From positions 1-64,000 of the forward strand of contig JAZSFK010000049.1 of assembly GCA_045532175.1 (NCBI GenBank): 64,000 bases of DNA, in the 5' to 3' direction. Positions within the stretch are counted from its first letter, which is position 1. The number at the start of each line of letters is the position of its first letter. Positions 1 to 8,361 of this stretch are shown here, piece by piece. Position numbers and translations under genes: made by a program. Source of the stretch: Fimenecus sp045532175 (GTDB taxonomy: Bacteria > Bacillota > Clostridia > Oscillospirales > Acutalibacteraceae). The notes beneath the pieces were generated by a model. That model searched no databases. It saw only the letters and a program-made list of their open reading frames with translations, and was not told the origin of the DNA.

Positions 1-1
1 T

Positions 2-382
2 ATGCTTGACGGTGTACTTTCACTTGTTCCGTCTGCAAAGGTTGGACATATCGGTATGTACAGAGATGAAGAAACAGCACTTCCTGTTCCATACTATTGC
101 AAATTACCTTCAGATATTGAAGAACGTGAAGTAATTGTTCTTGACCCAATGCTTGCAACAGGCGGTTCTGCTGTTGATGCAATCAACCAAATCAAGACAT
201 ACAATCCAAAATCAATTAAATTTATGGGTATTATCGCTGCTCCTGAAGGACTTAAAGTTCTTACTGAAGCTCATCCTGATGTTGATGTTTATTGTGCAGC
301 ACTTGATGAAAAACTCAACGAGCACAAATACATTGTTCCCGGTCTTGGCGACGCAGGCGACAGAATTTTCGGTACAAAATAA
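2..382 (+). CDS. upp: Uracil phosphoribosyltransferase, 3' part only
   Basis: This is the C-terminal 126 residues of uracil phosphoribosyltransferase, which makes UMP from uracil and PRPP in the pyrimidine salvage pathway. The PRPP-binding stretch VLDPMLATGGSA and the C-terminal uracil-site motif PGLGDAGDRIFGT are both clear family signatures. The frame is open to the left edge, and full-length enzymes are about 208 residues, so about 80 N-terminal residues lie outside the window. The ATG at position 2 is an internal methionine, not the start. A strong hairpin terminator follows within 10 nt, so this is the last gene of its transcription unit. Confidence 0.95.
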   Translation: MLDGVLSLVPSAKVGHIGMYRDEETALPVPYYCKLPSDIEEREVIVLDPMLATGGSAVDAINQIKTYNPKSIKFMGIIAAPEGLKVLTEAHPDVDVYCAALDEKLNEHKYIVPGLGDAGDRIFGTK

Positions 383-388
383 TTAAGT

Positions 389-421
389 AACGGCATGGCG
401 GGGTTTTTACCCCGCCGTTGT
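389..421 (+). terminator. Intrinsic terminator after upp
   Basis: A GC-rich stem (GCGGGG / CCCCGC, extended by AACGG / CCGTT around a small bulge) closes over a TTTTTA loop just after the upp stop codon. The T-rich stretch after it is short. A similar hairpin lies at 52185-52216. Confidence 0.75.
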
Positions 422-435
422 TGTATATGCACGAC

Positions 436-482
436 TTTAATTATTATGTCATTCTAAATGCAGTGAGGAATCTCTTTTATTT
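436..482. repeat. Degenerate intergenic repeat remnant
   Basis: The stretch TGTCATTCTAAATGCAGTGA, followed by GGAATCTC, resembles a dispersed element (GTCATTCT..GAAGAATCTC) that I know from many gut Firmicutes genomes. Only this one copy is in the window, so the assignment rests on recall alone. Confidence 0.35.
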
Positions 483-503
483 GCGTACATCGTTCTGTTT
501 TCA

Positions 504-532
504 TTGACAATAAAGTTTTGAAATGATATATT
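504..532 (+). promoter_or_regulatory. Sigma-A promoter of the phosphatase gene
   Basis: Perfect TTGACA (504-509), 17-bp spacer, TATATT (527-532). The expected start site is about 25 nt upstream of the AAGGAG ribosome site of the gene at 566. Confidence 0.75.
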
Positions 533-565
533 TGAGTTAATATCATAATTTGAAGGAGAAGTTAT

Positions 566-1675
566 ATGAAAAAATTGCTTTCTTTTTTACTTTCATTTGT
601 GCTTATTATTTCCATATTTACAAGTTGCGGAGTTGAAAAGAAGATACTTCTTGAAACTAATGATATAATCACAAATATTTATCCCGCTAATTGTGAAGTC
701 ACTATACATACCGAAAAGCAGACAAAATATCTCGAAAACTCTTTTGACAAATTACCTATTGGCGTTAAAGGCAAAAAAGAGTTAAGCTATCCTCAAGCCA
801 TTGAATTTGAGTGGTCTTATAATGGTAACAAGACAGATAACACAGGGTATATTCTTAATATAAGTGAAAATAAAGATATGTCAAATGCACTTACATATAC
901 CACAACAGAAGAAACATTTTCTGTATATAACCTTAAAATCGCAACAAAATATTATTGGACTATTACCGTAGGTGACGAAACAAGTGAGGTTTATGAATTT
1001 ACTACCGAAGGCACAGCACCACGTAACCTTTATGTTGAGGGTGTAACCAATGTTCGTGACATCGGCGGTTGGGTTACAGAAAACGGAACAAGAACAAAGC
1101 AAGGTCTAATATACCGTTGTGCAAGGCTCAATGAGAGTGTTGACAATGGTAGCGGTATTATTATCACAGAAAACGGCAAAAAAGTTATGCTTAATGATTT
1201 GGGAATTAAGACGGAAATTGATGTTCGCCGAGCAGAAAAAGGTGAAACAGGCGGTTTAACTGCAAGTCCTTTGGGCAATACGGTTAAGTATCTCAATTTC
1301 CCCATGGACCACGCAAATGATATTCTTAACGATAATAAAGAGCAGATTATAGATTTCTTTGAAACACTTGCCAATGAGGATAACTACCCAATGATTATTC
1401 ATTGCAGTGTTGGTTGCGACCGAACAGGCATGCTTGTGTTTATGGTCAATGCATTACTTGGTGTGTCCGAAGAAGATTTAATAAGAGATTACATGTTCTC
1501 AAACTTTGCAGATGTAGATAATAAAAGAAAAGTTGAAACACTAAAATCAACAGCATATTATCAGGCGATAACATCAGCAGAAGGAAATACACTAAGCGAG
1601 AAAGCATATAATTGTCTTGTGAAATTTGGTGTTCCCGCCGAACATCTTGATTCAGTGATTGACATTCTTTCATAG
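566..1675 (+). CDS. Secreted tyrosine phosphatase-like lipoprotein
   Basis: A 369-residue surface lipoprotein with a protein-tyrosine-phosphatase domain. A hydrophobic signal segment is followed by a lipobox-like ISIFTSC, with lipidation predicted at Cys21. Residues about 40-150 look like a fibronectin-III-type beta domain (TKYYWTITVGDE). The rest matches the Y_phosphatase3 family (PF13350), including NVRDIGG and the CX5R loop HCSVGCDRTGM, with catalytic Cys280 and Arg286. The family includes tyrosine and phosphoinositide phosphatases; the substrate here is unknown. AAGGAG lies 7 nt before the ATG. The gene stands alone, with its own promoter at 504-532 and a terminator shared with the convergent oxidoreductase. 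Confidence 0.88.
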   Translation: MKKLLSFLLSFVLIISIFTSCGVEKKILLETNDIITNIYPANCEVTIHTEKQTKYLENSFDKLPIGVKGKKELSYPQAIEFEWSYNGNKTDNTGYILNISENKDMSNALTYTTTEETFSVYNLKIATKYYWTITVGDETSEVYEFTTEGTAPRNLYVEGVTNVRDIGGWVTENGTRTKQGLIYRCARLNESVDNGSGIIITENGKKVMLNDLGIKTEIDVRRAEKGETGGLTASPLGNTVKYLNFPMDHANDILNDNKEQIIDFFETLANEDNYPMIIHCSVGCDRTGMLVFMVNALLGVSEEDLIRDYMFSNFADVDNKRKVETLKSTAYYQAITSAEGNTLSEKAYNCLVKFGVPAEHLDSVIDILS

Positions 1676-1690
1676 TGTTTGATAGAAACA

Positions 1691-1720
1691 AAAAAATGGC
1701 ACGAATTCGTGCCATTTTTG
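1691..1720. terminator. Bidirectional terminator
   Basis: A perfect palindrome AAAAATGGCACG/AATT/CGTGCCATTTTT, with A- and T-runs on both sides, lies between convergent genes. It can terminate the phosphatase (plus) and the oxidoreductase (minus). Confidence 0.9.
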
Positions 1721-1733
1721 TTTTGTGTAGTTT

Positions 1734-3032
1734 TTATAATATAACTTCCTGTGGCATACCGCCGTTTTCTCTTGATTTATCTGCAAGGTAAACACATAGA
1801 TGACCTGCGACAGAATCAAAAATTGAAGTACAAGCAAGACTTGGTTTTTCATCGCGTACAAAGGAGACAAAGTCAGCCGCGAGTCTTTCGTCACCGCCAC
1901 CGTGACCTCCATAAGCACCAACCATATCGCCTGATACATTGAGGTCAACTTCTTCAATAATCTTTTCGTCAGTCTTTGAGGGATGAATTTTTGAGACATA
2001 GAACTTTGCTTCTTCAAAGTTACCGTAAATCTCACCGAGTGTACCGACAATATGTATTCTGCGTAGTGACATTGATGAGCCACCAACCATATTATGTGTA
2101 CCGGTTGCACCATTTGCAAAATTCACAAGAACGGATTGATGGTCGACAACATTGTTATCACATTTATAAATACACTTTCCGTAAGGTGAATCCCCTTTCA
2201 GAAGGTTAATTCTGTCCTCATCAGTAGGATTTTCAATATGTTCAAGCTTGTCCCAAATGTAGAATGCCCATCTTTCAGGCTGGTCAAGATAAAGTCGCTT
2301 TGCTGAATATCTGCACTCATCAACCAACGGACAGTCAACCAGACATCTTTCACCTGCGTTTTCAGGTGCATTTGCAGGCTTGAACTGATATTTACTGCCA
2401 TAACTTGAAATGGAAACAGGCTTTGTTTCACTCATAAGCCACATCATAATGTCAATGTCGTGACAACATTTTGCAAGAAGCATTGATGTGTGACACTCGT
2501 CGCTGTTTGCCCATTTACCACGGACATAGGAGGTTGATAGATGGTGGTAACTTACATGCTCATTTGTCTGAATATTGATAATATCACCGATTTCACCACT
2601 AACCACTCTTTCCTTAATTCCATAATAGAATGGTGTATAACGAAGCACGTGACAAATCATAACCTTTGAATTATTTTTCTTTGCACATTCAACGATTTCT
2701 CTCATTTCTTCTTCGTTAGGTGCAAATGGCTTTTCAAGAAGCATATCATACCCCGCATCTAACAGTGGAATAGATGTTTCAAGATGCTGATGGTCCATAG
2801 TACCATTGATGATTGTGTCAGCAAGTTTTCCGTGCTTTGCTAATTCTTGTGCTGTTTCAAAACACATATCAGGGGAAAAACCGAATTTCTTCATGCACAT
2901 TTCTCGTCTTACCGGGTTAGGGTCAGCAACACCGACGATTTTTAACATTTCAGGATTAGTTATTGCAAGTTCAGCATAAATTAAGGCTCTGTGACCTGCG
3001 CCAACAATAATTGCAGTAATTGGTTTTGACAT
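1734..3032 (-). CDS. Gfo/Idh/MocA family oxidoreductase
   Basis: A 432-residue NAD(P)-dependent sugar or polyol dehydrogenase-like protein. The N-terminal Rossmann fold begins with IIVGAGHRALIYAE. The EKP motif typical of the family is present (LLEKPFAPNEEE, about residues 97-108), followed by the C-terminal alpha/beta domain. Between the domains is a cysteine-rich insertion (CLVDCPLVDECRYSAKRLY and, about 50 residues on, CIYKC), seen in a subset of the family; whether it binds metal is not known to me. The substrate cannot be told from sequence. The gene is monocistronic with its own promoter at 3073-3101. Confidence 0.9.
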   Translation of the reverse strand: MSKPITAIIVGAGHRALIYAELAITNPEMLKIVGVADPNPVRREMCMKKFGFSPDMCFETAQELAKHGKLADTIINGTMDHQHLETSIPLLDAGYDMLLEKPFAPNEEEMREIVECAKKNNSKVMICHVLRYTPFYYGIKERVVSGEIGDIINIQTNEHVSYHHLSTSYVRGKWANSDECHTSMLLAKCCHDIDIMMWLMSETKPVSISSYGSKYQFKPANAPENAGERCLVDCPLVDECRYSAKRLYLDQPERWAFYIWDKLEHIENPTDEDRINLLKGDSPYGKCIYKCDNNVVDHQSVLVNFANGATGTHNMVGGSSMSLRRIHIVGTLGEIYGNFEEAKFYVSKIHPSKTDEKIIEEVDLNVSGDMVGAYGGHGGGDERLAADFVSFVRDEKPSLACTSIFDSVAGHLCVYLADKSRENGGMPQEVIL

Positions 3033-3072
3033 AATATCATCTCACTAATGAAACAAAATAAAAATCAAGTGA

Positions 3073-3101
3073 ATTATACAATATGCCCATATAAAAATCA
3101 A
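3073..3101 (-). promoter_or_regulatory. Sigma-A promoter of the oxidoreductase gene
   Basis: Read on the minus strand: TTGATT, 17-bp spacer, TATAAT. The -10 lies about 40 nt upstream of the start codon at 3032, in the short gap after clpC. Confidence 0.75.
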
Positions 3102-3156
3102 TACGAAATCTCATTTTACAGGGCATAGATGTATTTATTATGTGTCCGTCACACAA

Positions 3157-5577
3157 TTATGTTGTGCTGATTACAAGCTGACCGTCCTTCATTGAACAGA
3201 CATAATTTTTCTGCTTTTCAATGGCCTTTTCAAGAATTTTTTCAGAAAGGACATCTTCGATTTTGGTCTGAATTGCTCGTTTCAAGGGTCTTGCGCCATA
3301 AATCTTGTCATACCCCGCTTTAGAGATAAATTCCACAACACTATCGTCAAAGGTGACACCGATTTCAAGGCTTTCCATTCTCTTTTCTAACCCCTTTAAA
3401 AGACGTTTTGCAATCTCTTTGATGTCATTCTCGTTAAGCCTTGAAAAGACAATTATATCGTCAATTCTGTTAAGGAATTCAGGGCGGAAAGTGTTTTTAA
3501 GTTCACCCATAACAGCCTCTTTGATTTTTTCGTCAGAGTGGCTGTTTTCATTTGCAGTAAAGCCGAATGTGGCCTTTTCTTCGTTGATAAGCCTTGCACC
3601 AACGTTGGATGTCATTATAATAACTGCATTTTTAAAGTCCACTTTTCTGCCTTGGGAGTCGGTTAAAACACCGTCGTCGAGAATTTGCAAAAGTGTGTTG
3701 AAAACGTCGGGGTGAGCCTTTTCGATTTCGTCAAAAAGCACCACGGAATAAGGTTTTCTACGGATTTTTTCCGTCAGTTGACCACCCTCGTCAAAGCCAA
3801 CATATCCCGGAGGTGAACCGATAAGCTTTGACACAGTATGCTTTTCCATAAACTCACTCATATCAAGGCGAATCATAGCATTTTCGTCGCCAAACATACT
3901 CTCGGCAAGCGCCTTGGTAAGTTCAGTTTTACCAACACCCGTCGGGCCACAGAAAATGAACGAGCCGATTGGTCGTTTCGGGTCTTTAAGCCCTGCCCTA
4001 CCCCTGCGGATTGCCTTTGCAATTGCAGTAACTGCTGTGTCCTGACCAACAATTCTCTTGTGGAGTTCGTCTTCCATTCGTAAAAGTCTTTGACTTTCTT
4101 CTTCCGTCATCTGGCTTACAGGCACACCCGTCCAACCTGCTACAATTTCGGCAATTTCAGTTTCCGTTACCTGCTTTTCACGAGTCTTATCCTCACTCTG
4201 CCATTTTGCCTTTTCCGAGTTGAATTTCTGTGTCAGTTCTTTCTCCTCGTCACGAAGCTTGGCTGCTCTTTCAAAATCCTGCTGATTTACTGCCATCTCT
4301 TTTTCTGCACAGAGAGTGGCAATTTTCTTTTCCATTTCCTTGATGTCGTCAGGTGGAGTTGATGACACAAGCCTTACCTTTGAACAAGCCTCGTCAATCA
4401 AATCAATGGCTTTGTCGGGCAAAAATCTGTCACCGATATATCTGTGGGAAAGAATCACGGCAGATTTAACTGCTTCATCTGTAATTTTCACCTTGTGATG
4501 TGCCTCATATTTATCACGGATTCCCTTCAAAATCTCAATGGTATCTTCCACACTCGGCTCACCAACAGTAATAGGCTGAAATCTGCGTTCAAGGGCAGCA
4601 TCTTTTTCAATATTCTTGCGGTATTCGTCAATGGTTGTAGCACCGATTAACTGCAATTCGCCACGTGCCAATGACGGTTTTAAAATGTTCGCCGCATCAA
4701 CTGCACCCTCGGCACTGCCTGCACCCATAATTGTGTGAACCTCGTCGATAAAAAGAATGATGTCTGTTGAATTTTTCACTTCGTCAATGATACCTTTAAT
4801 TCGTTCTTCAAAGTCACCACGGTATTTTGTGCCTGCCACCATACCTGTCAAATCAAGGGAAAGAAGCCTTTTATCCTTTAAAAGTTCGGGAACAGTACCG
4901 TTGGAAATTTTAAGGGCAAGCCCCTCGGCAATCGCAGTCTTACCAACACCCGGCTCACCGATTAAACAAGGGTTATTCTTACTCCTACGACTCAAAATCT
5001 GAATAACACGCTCAATTTCCTTTTCCCTGCCGATTACAGGGTCGATTTTATTCTCCTTTGCAAGAGCAGTCAAATCTCGTGAGTATTTTTCAAGTTGGGA
5101 ATTGGAATTTTTCTGCTGACCGAATGGTTTTGACTGTTGAGCCTTGGGGTTTACAGCCAATTCTCTTATAAGATTCTGGATATTCACACCTAATCTTGTA
5201 AGCAACTGACAACCGTAGCCATTACCCTCACGACAGATAGAAATGAGAAGATGTTCAGTCCCTGCAAGTGCCTGATTTGTTGAAACTGCAAGGTAAAGTG
5301 CAGTTTCGATTATGTGTTTACTGCGTGGAGTAAAGTCCGACGGAGTCAGTTCCGTGGGAATTCCCGCACCAACGGTTTCACGGATAATATCATAGACTTT
5401 TTTGCCTGTCACACCCTTACTGAGCAGGAGTTTCCCTGCAACAGAATCGGCAGACTCCAAAAGTCCTAAAAGAAGATGCTCACTGCCGATATATGTGTGT
5501 CCTAAATCTTCGGCACATTCCACAGCCTTGTTAAGTGCCATGTTTGCCTTTTCACTAAAACCTGTAAAATTGTACAT
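3157..5577 (-). CDS. clpC: ATP-dependent Clp protease ATP-binding subunit ClpC
   Basis: An 806-residue Hsp100 unfoldase that feeds proteins, including McsB-phosphorylated ones, to the ClpP protease. Domains in order: paired Clp-N repeats (residues 3-140); D1 AAA+ module with Walker A GEPGVGKT at 207-214; a middle domain with a UVR-like segment (QQDFERAAKLRDEEKEL, about 432-448); D2 module with Walker A GPTGVGKT at 544-551; and FGF at 671-673 in the position of the ClpP-docking loop. Length is typical. It lies downstream of mcsB on the same strand, but 316 nt away behind a terminator-like hairpin and a palindromic repeat. I see no CtsR box in that gap. The ribosome site is GAGGTG. Confidence 0.97.
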   Translation of the reverse strand: MYNFTGFSEKANMALNKAVECAEDLGHTYIGSEHLLLGLLESADSVAGKLLLSKGVTGKKVYDIIRETVGAGIPTELTPSDFTPRSKHIIETALYLAVSTNQALAGTEHLLISICREGNGYGCQLLTRLGVNIQNLIRELAVNPKAQQSKPFGQQKNSNSQLEKYSRDLTALAKENKIDPVIGREKEIERVIQILSRRSKNNPCLIGEPGVGKTAIAEGLALKISNGTVPELLKDKRLLSLDLTGMVAGTKYRGDFEERIKGIIDEVKNSTDIILFIDEVHTIMGAGSAEGAVDAANILKPSLARGELQLIGATTIDEYRKNIEKDAALERRFQPITVGEPSVEDTIEILKGIRDKYEAHHKVKITDEAVKSAVILSHRYIGDRFLPDKAIDLIDEACSKVRLVSSTPPDDIKEMEKKIATLCAEKEMAVNQQDFERAAKLRDEEKELTQKFNSEKAKWQSEDKTREKQVTETEIAEIVAGWTGVPVSQMTEEESQRLLRMEDELHKRIVGQDTAVTAIAKAIRRGRAGLKDPKRPIGSFIFCGPTGVGKTELTKALAESMFGDENAMIRLDMSEFMEKHTVSKLIGSPPGYVGFDEGGQLTEKIRRKPYSVVLFDEIEKAHPDVFNTLLQILDDGVLTDSQGRKVDFKNAVIIMTSNVGARLINEEKATFGFTANENSHSDEKIKEAVMGELKNTFRPEFLNRIDDIIVFSRLNENDIKEIAKRLLKGLEKRMESLEIGVTFDDSVVEFISKAGYDKIYGARPLKRAIQTKIEDVLSEKILEKAIEKQKNYVCSMKDGQLVISTT

Positions 5578-5625
5578 AATATCACCTCAAATTATAATCA
5601 AATTAAATGGAGTTTGTAGAGTTGA

Positions 5626-5803
5626 GTGCAAAGTGCAAAACGCAAAGTGCAAAATGTCGGAACTGCGTTGCGATTGTAATGCCTCCCTCTCTCGACGGAG
5701 GCGGTTGCATTAGCAGACGGAGGGAGAGATAGGCTTATATGTTTACTAAATCTCTCCCTCAGTCTCACTTCGTTCGACAGCTCCCTCGTCAGAGGGAGCC
5801 GAA
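5626..5803. repeat. Composite intergenic repeat between mcsB and clpC
   Basis: The gap from 5578 to 5893 has no gene. A tract built of TGCAAAGTGCAAA-type units, followed by GTCGGAACTGCGTTGCGATT (5626-5680), precedes a block of palindromes (GCCTCC..GGAGGC; CTCCCTCGTCAGAGGGAG; a TCTCTCCCTC arm paired with GAGGGAGAGA) ending near 5803. The same tract recurs inverted at 53834-53914 and 52432-52482 and in part at 19041-19068, so it is a dispersed repeat family. It sits in the transcribed spacer of a heat-shock operon. Confidence 0.8.
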
Positions 5804-5855
5804 AAAAGAATAAATCAAAGAGTTATACAAATTCAAATTTGTTTTGCATTTTGAA

Positions 5856-5892
5856 TTAAAAAACGGTAGCCTTTTCAAGCCACCGTTTTACT
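5856..5892 (-). terminator. Terminator-like hairpin between mcsB and clpC
   Basis: On the minus strand AAAACGGT..ACCGTTTT, with an inner GGC/GCT extension, closes over a short loop and is followed by a T-run, starting 2 nt after the mcsB stop codon. It should reduce read-through into clpC. Confidence 0.7.
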
Positions 5893-5893
5893 T

Positions 5894-6904
5894 TTAACTC
5901 AATCTGTTTCGCACCTTTGTTGCTCTTATTGTATCACGTTCTTTTTCGTCTAATTTTTGTGCTGCCATAACGTTGATACTTGCAGGTTGCATTGAAATCA
6001 TAAGTTCATTAAGAGTTTCAATCGGTACGCTGATTTTACCTGCCACAGAGCCGAGTCTGACAAGGGACAAATTATCCATAAGTTCCTGCGTTGAGAGAAG
6101 TCTTGCCCATTTAAGAGTGCCGTAAGCACGGTAAATTGCATCTTCTGTGTCAATGGATTTTAAGAGTTCTTCCCTTGCTGCACGTTCACTTGCACAGAGT
6201 TGTAATGTGATGGCTTTTAAGTTTCTTATTGCAAATTCCTCGGAAATACCGAGAGTAATCTGATTTGAAAGCTGGTACATATCACCCGTAGCCTTTGTAC
6301 CCTCGCCAAAAGCGCCACGGAATGTAAGACCTAATTTTGAAATTGTGTTGATAAGTTTGTGAATTTGTCCGTTCATTGTAAGAGCCGGAAGATGAAGCAT
6401 TACAGATGCTCTCATGCCCGTTCCCAAATTGGTTGGACACTGAGTTAAATAGCCGATTCGCTCGTCAAAGGCATATTCGAGTTTACTGCCCAACAAATCG
6501 TCGATTTCGTCGGCAACCTGATATGCCTCGTCAAGAGCAAAGCCCGATTTCATTATCTGTATTCTAATATGGTCTTCTTCGTTAAGCATTATACAAATAT
6601 CTTCGTCCTTTGAAATCAACAATGCTCTGCCGTCGGCATCTGATGCGAATTCGGGACTGATAATGTGACGTTCTGCCATGGATGCCGCCTCAAAACGAGC
6701 AAGGGACTTCATTTCCACAAAGCGAAGGTCAAATTTATTGTCTGTTTCAACTGCATCCTTAATTATATTATTAAGTGCCGTCCTGCTTTTAGTATTCAAT
6801 TTGTTGGGGAATGGATATTCATTCAGATTTCTCGCAAGGCGGATACGGGTGCTGACAACGATGTCACTCTGTTCACCAACGCCTAAATACCATCTGTTAC
6901 TCAT
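5894..6904 (-). CDS. mcsB: Protein arginine kinase McsB
   Basis: A 336-residue kinase of the phosphagen-kinase fold that phosphorylates arginines on CtsR and on misfolded proteins, marking them for ClpCP. Family signatures are clear: STRIRLARNLNEYPFPN near residue 18, NEEDHIRIQ (about 106-114), CPTNLGTGMRASV (about 155-167) and GEGTKATGDMYQLSNQ (about 200-215). The start ATG overlaps the mcsA stop codon (ATGA), so the two are translationally coupled. McsA is the activating partner. Expression should follow the CtsR-controlled promoter at 8123-8150. Confidence 0.96.
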   Translation of the reverse strand: MSNRWYLGVGEQSDIVVSTRIRLARNLNEYPFPNKLNTKSRTALNNIIKDAVETDNKFDLRFVEMKSLARFEAASMAERHIISPEFASDADGRALLISKDEDICIMLNEEDHIRIQIMKSGFALDEAYQVADEIDDLLGSKLEYAFDERIGYLTQCPTNLGTGMRASVMLHLPALTMNGQIHKLINTISKLGLTFRGAFGEGTKATGDMYQLSNQITLGISEEFAIRNLKAITLQLCASERAAREELLKSIDTEDAIYRAYGTLKWARLLSTQELMDNLSLVRLGSVAGKISVPIETLNELMISMQPASINVMAAQKLDEKERDTIRATKVRNRLS

Positions 6905-7404
6905 TTCTGCCCCTCCTTCAATTCGTTGATTTTGTCACGTAATTGTGCTGCTTTTTCAAAATTCTGTTGGTCAATTGCAATTCTTAATTGTTCTTCCAAA
7001 TCCTCAATGGGATTTTCTGCATTTGTCACTTCTGCCTTGATAATTGTCGGGTTTTTGCCCTCGTGACGGGTTTTTCCGTGAATTCTTTGAAGCGACGGAA
7101 GAAGTTTATCGTAAAAAGTCGTATAACAATCGGCACAACCGATTTTTCCGCTGTTCACAATATCGTTAAAGGTGTTTCCGCACTTTTCACAACGGATTGT
7201 TCGTGAACTGATTGCACTCACCTGTGGTTCACCAAAGAAAGAACCTAACAAATCTCCGAAAGTGTTACCGAAACCACCGAAAACGTCGTTGTAGCCAAGA
7301 GCTTTTGCACAATCCGAGCAGAGATGCGCCTCGGCACTCTCACCATTTACTATTCTTTTAACATGAGTTGTTGCCTCATATTTTCCACAATTCTGACAAA
7401 GCAT
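6901..7404 (-). CDS. mcsA: McsA, zinc-finger activator of McsB
   Basis: A 167-residue partner of the arginine kinase. Four CXXC pairs are visible (CQNC, CSDC, CEKC, CADC), forming two zinc-finger modules. They are followed by a C-terminal UVR motif (AIDQQNFEKAAQLRDKINEL). I place the start at the ATG at 7404, 8 nt after AAGGAG. A GTG three codons upstream would abut the ribosome site. It follows ctsR by 12 nt and overlaps mcsB by 4 nt. Confidence 0.95.
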   Translation of the reverse strand: MLCQNCGKYEATTHVKRIVNGESAEAHLCSDCAKALGYNDVFGGFGNTFGDLLGSFFGEPQVSAISSRTIRCEKCGNTFNDIVNSGKIGCADCYTTFYDKLLPSLQRIHGKTRHEGKNPTIIKAEVTNAENPIEDLEEQLRIAIDQQNFEKAAQLRDKINELKEGQK

Positions 7405-7416
7405 AATTTTCACTCC

Positions 7417-7863
7417 TTACATTATATTAAGTATCATCTGTTTAAAAATTGATGCACGGATAATGTCACCGAATTCCCTTGGAATATCACGATAAGCATT
7501 TCCCGTTAAGGCTGATAAGAATATTTTGACCGTTTTTTCGTCGATAATATCCCTGTCATAAAGATTTTTAAGATGAGCACGGCAAGTATTTTCACTCAAA
7601 GACGAACCAATTGAGTTTATCAAGTGCATTTTTAGAGAATCTCTGTCGTAACTTGCCCTTGTAATCTTGATGTATCCCCCACCACCACGACGACTCTCAA
7701 CAATGTAGCCGTGTTCGGGTGTGAATCGGGATGAAATAACGTAGTTTATCTGACTTGGCACACATCCGATTTTCTGTGCCAACTCGTTTCGCTGAATTTC
7801 CGTGTAACCGTCACTTTCAAGCATATCGGAAATCATACTTGCGATTATATTACTGATGTTCAT
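7417..7863 (-). CDS. ctsR: Transcriptional repressor CtsR
   Basis: A 148-residue repressor of class III heat-shock genes. The N-terminal winged helix (RNELAQKIGCVPSQINYVIS) carries the glycine-rich wing RRGGGGYI, which contacts DNA and in Bacillus acts as the temperature sensor. The C-terminal dimerisation and ClpC/McsB-interaction domain follows. The ATG at 7863 has GGAGGAG 7 nt upstream; a TTG seven codons earlier is less likely. It is the first gene of the operon. Two matching CtsR boxes lie at its promoter, which implies autorepression. Confidence 0.96.
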   Translation of the reverse strand: MNISNIIASMISDMLESDGYTEIQRNELAQKIGCVPSQINYVISSRFTPEHGYIVESRRGGGGYIKITRASYDRDSLKMHLINSIGSSLSENTCRAHLKNLYDRDIIDEKTVKIFLSALTGNAYRDIPREFGDIIRASIFKQMILNIM

Positions 7864-7925
7864 AAACTCACTCCTCCGTTTCAAAGTGGAAAATGGAAAA
7901 CAAATTGGGGATTGTCTGTTTCTTT

Positions 7926-8038
7926 ACCCCCCTCAGTCAAATGCTACGCATTTGCCAGCTCCCCCTCAAGGGTGGAGCCCAATATAGCCTGCCCCCTGGA
8001 GGGGAAGGTGTCACCGTAGGTGACGGAAGGGGGGATTT
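7926..8038. repeat. Palindromic repeat block in the ctsR leader
   Basis: Several short palindromes in tandem: AAATGC-tac-GCATTT, AGCTCC..GGAGC, CCCCCT-gg-AGGGG, GTCACC-gta-GGTGAC, framed by C-runs on the left and a G-run on the right. It is markedly richer in GC than its surroundings. I recognise the CCCTCAGTCA..GCCAGCTCCCC style as a repeat common in clostridial genomes. It lies between the promoter and the ctsR start, inside the predicted 5' UTR. The gene-free stretch 7864-8361 otherwise holds the ctsR promoter and CtsR boxes and the upstream region of the plus-strand gene at 8362. Confidence 0.8.
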
Positions 8039-8093
8039 ATTCATCCCGACAAAATCAAATTTGATTAACCAATTTCGTAACGACACGTTTGAC

Positions 8094-8110
8094 TTTGACT
8101 TTCTTTGACC
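8094..8110 (-). promoter_or_regulatory. CtsR box 1
   Basis: Minus strand GGTCAAA-GAA-AGTCAAA, a direct heptamer repeat with 3-bp spacing as in the established CtsR consensus (A/GGTCAAA-N3-A/GGTCAAA). It overlaps the predicted transcription start of ctsR. A third AGTCAAA follows immediately. Confidence 0.9.
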
Positions 8111-8122
8111 TTTCTATTTATT

Positions 8123-8150
8123 ATTATAACCATAATTTTGCATTTGTCAA
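8123..8150 (-). promoter_or_regulatory. Sigma-A promoter of the ctsR operon
   Basis: Minus strand TTGACA (8145-8150) and TATAAT (8123-8128), 16 bp apart, both perfect. The predicted start near 8116 gives a leader of about 250 nt containing the repeat block. The promoter is bracketed by two CtsR boxes. Confidence 0.88.
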
Positions 8151-8157
8151 TAGGAAA

Positions 8158-8174
8158 GGTCAAAAAAGGTCAAA
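8158..8174 (+). promoter_or_regulatory. CtsR box 2
   Basis: GGTCAAA-AAA-GGTCAAA, a perfect CtsR consensus on the plus strand, 7 bp upstream of the ctsR -35 box. Its direction opposes box 1. Confidence 0.9.
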
Positions 8175-8361
8175 TATTTTTTTACTTAACAAAACCATAT
8201 TTATAAACGAAAATACAGAATGAAAATATAGTCATTTTGCATATACATTCAGCTGTGCTTATGACAAATCCTACAAAAAAAGTTTTTGAGTAGTTTGTGT
8301 CTTTATTTTATCGGATTTTTATTGTATAATAAATTAATATATTCTGGAAAGGGATGGTTTA

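Noticed and set aside
3305..3715. 136-codon plus-strand frame inside clpC
   Set aside because: It is antisense to a strongly conserved clpC region with no promoter or ribosome site; a shadow of codon usage.
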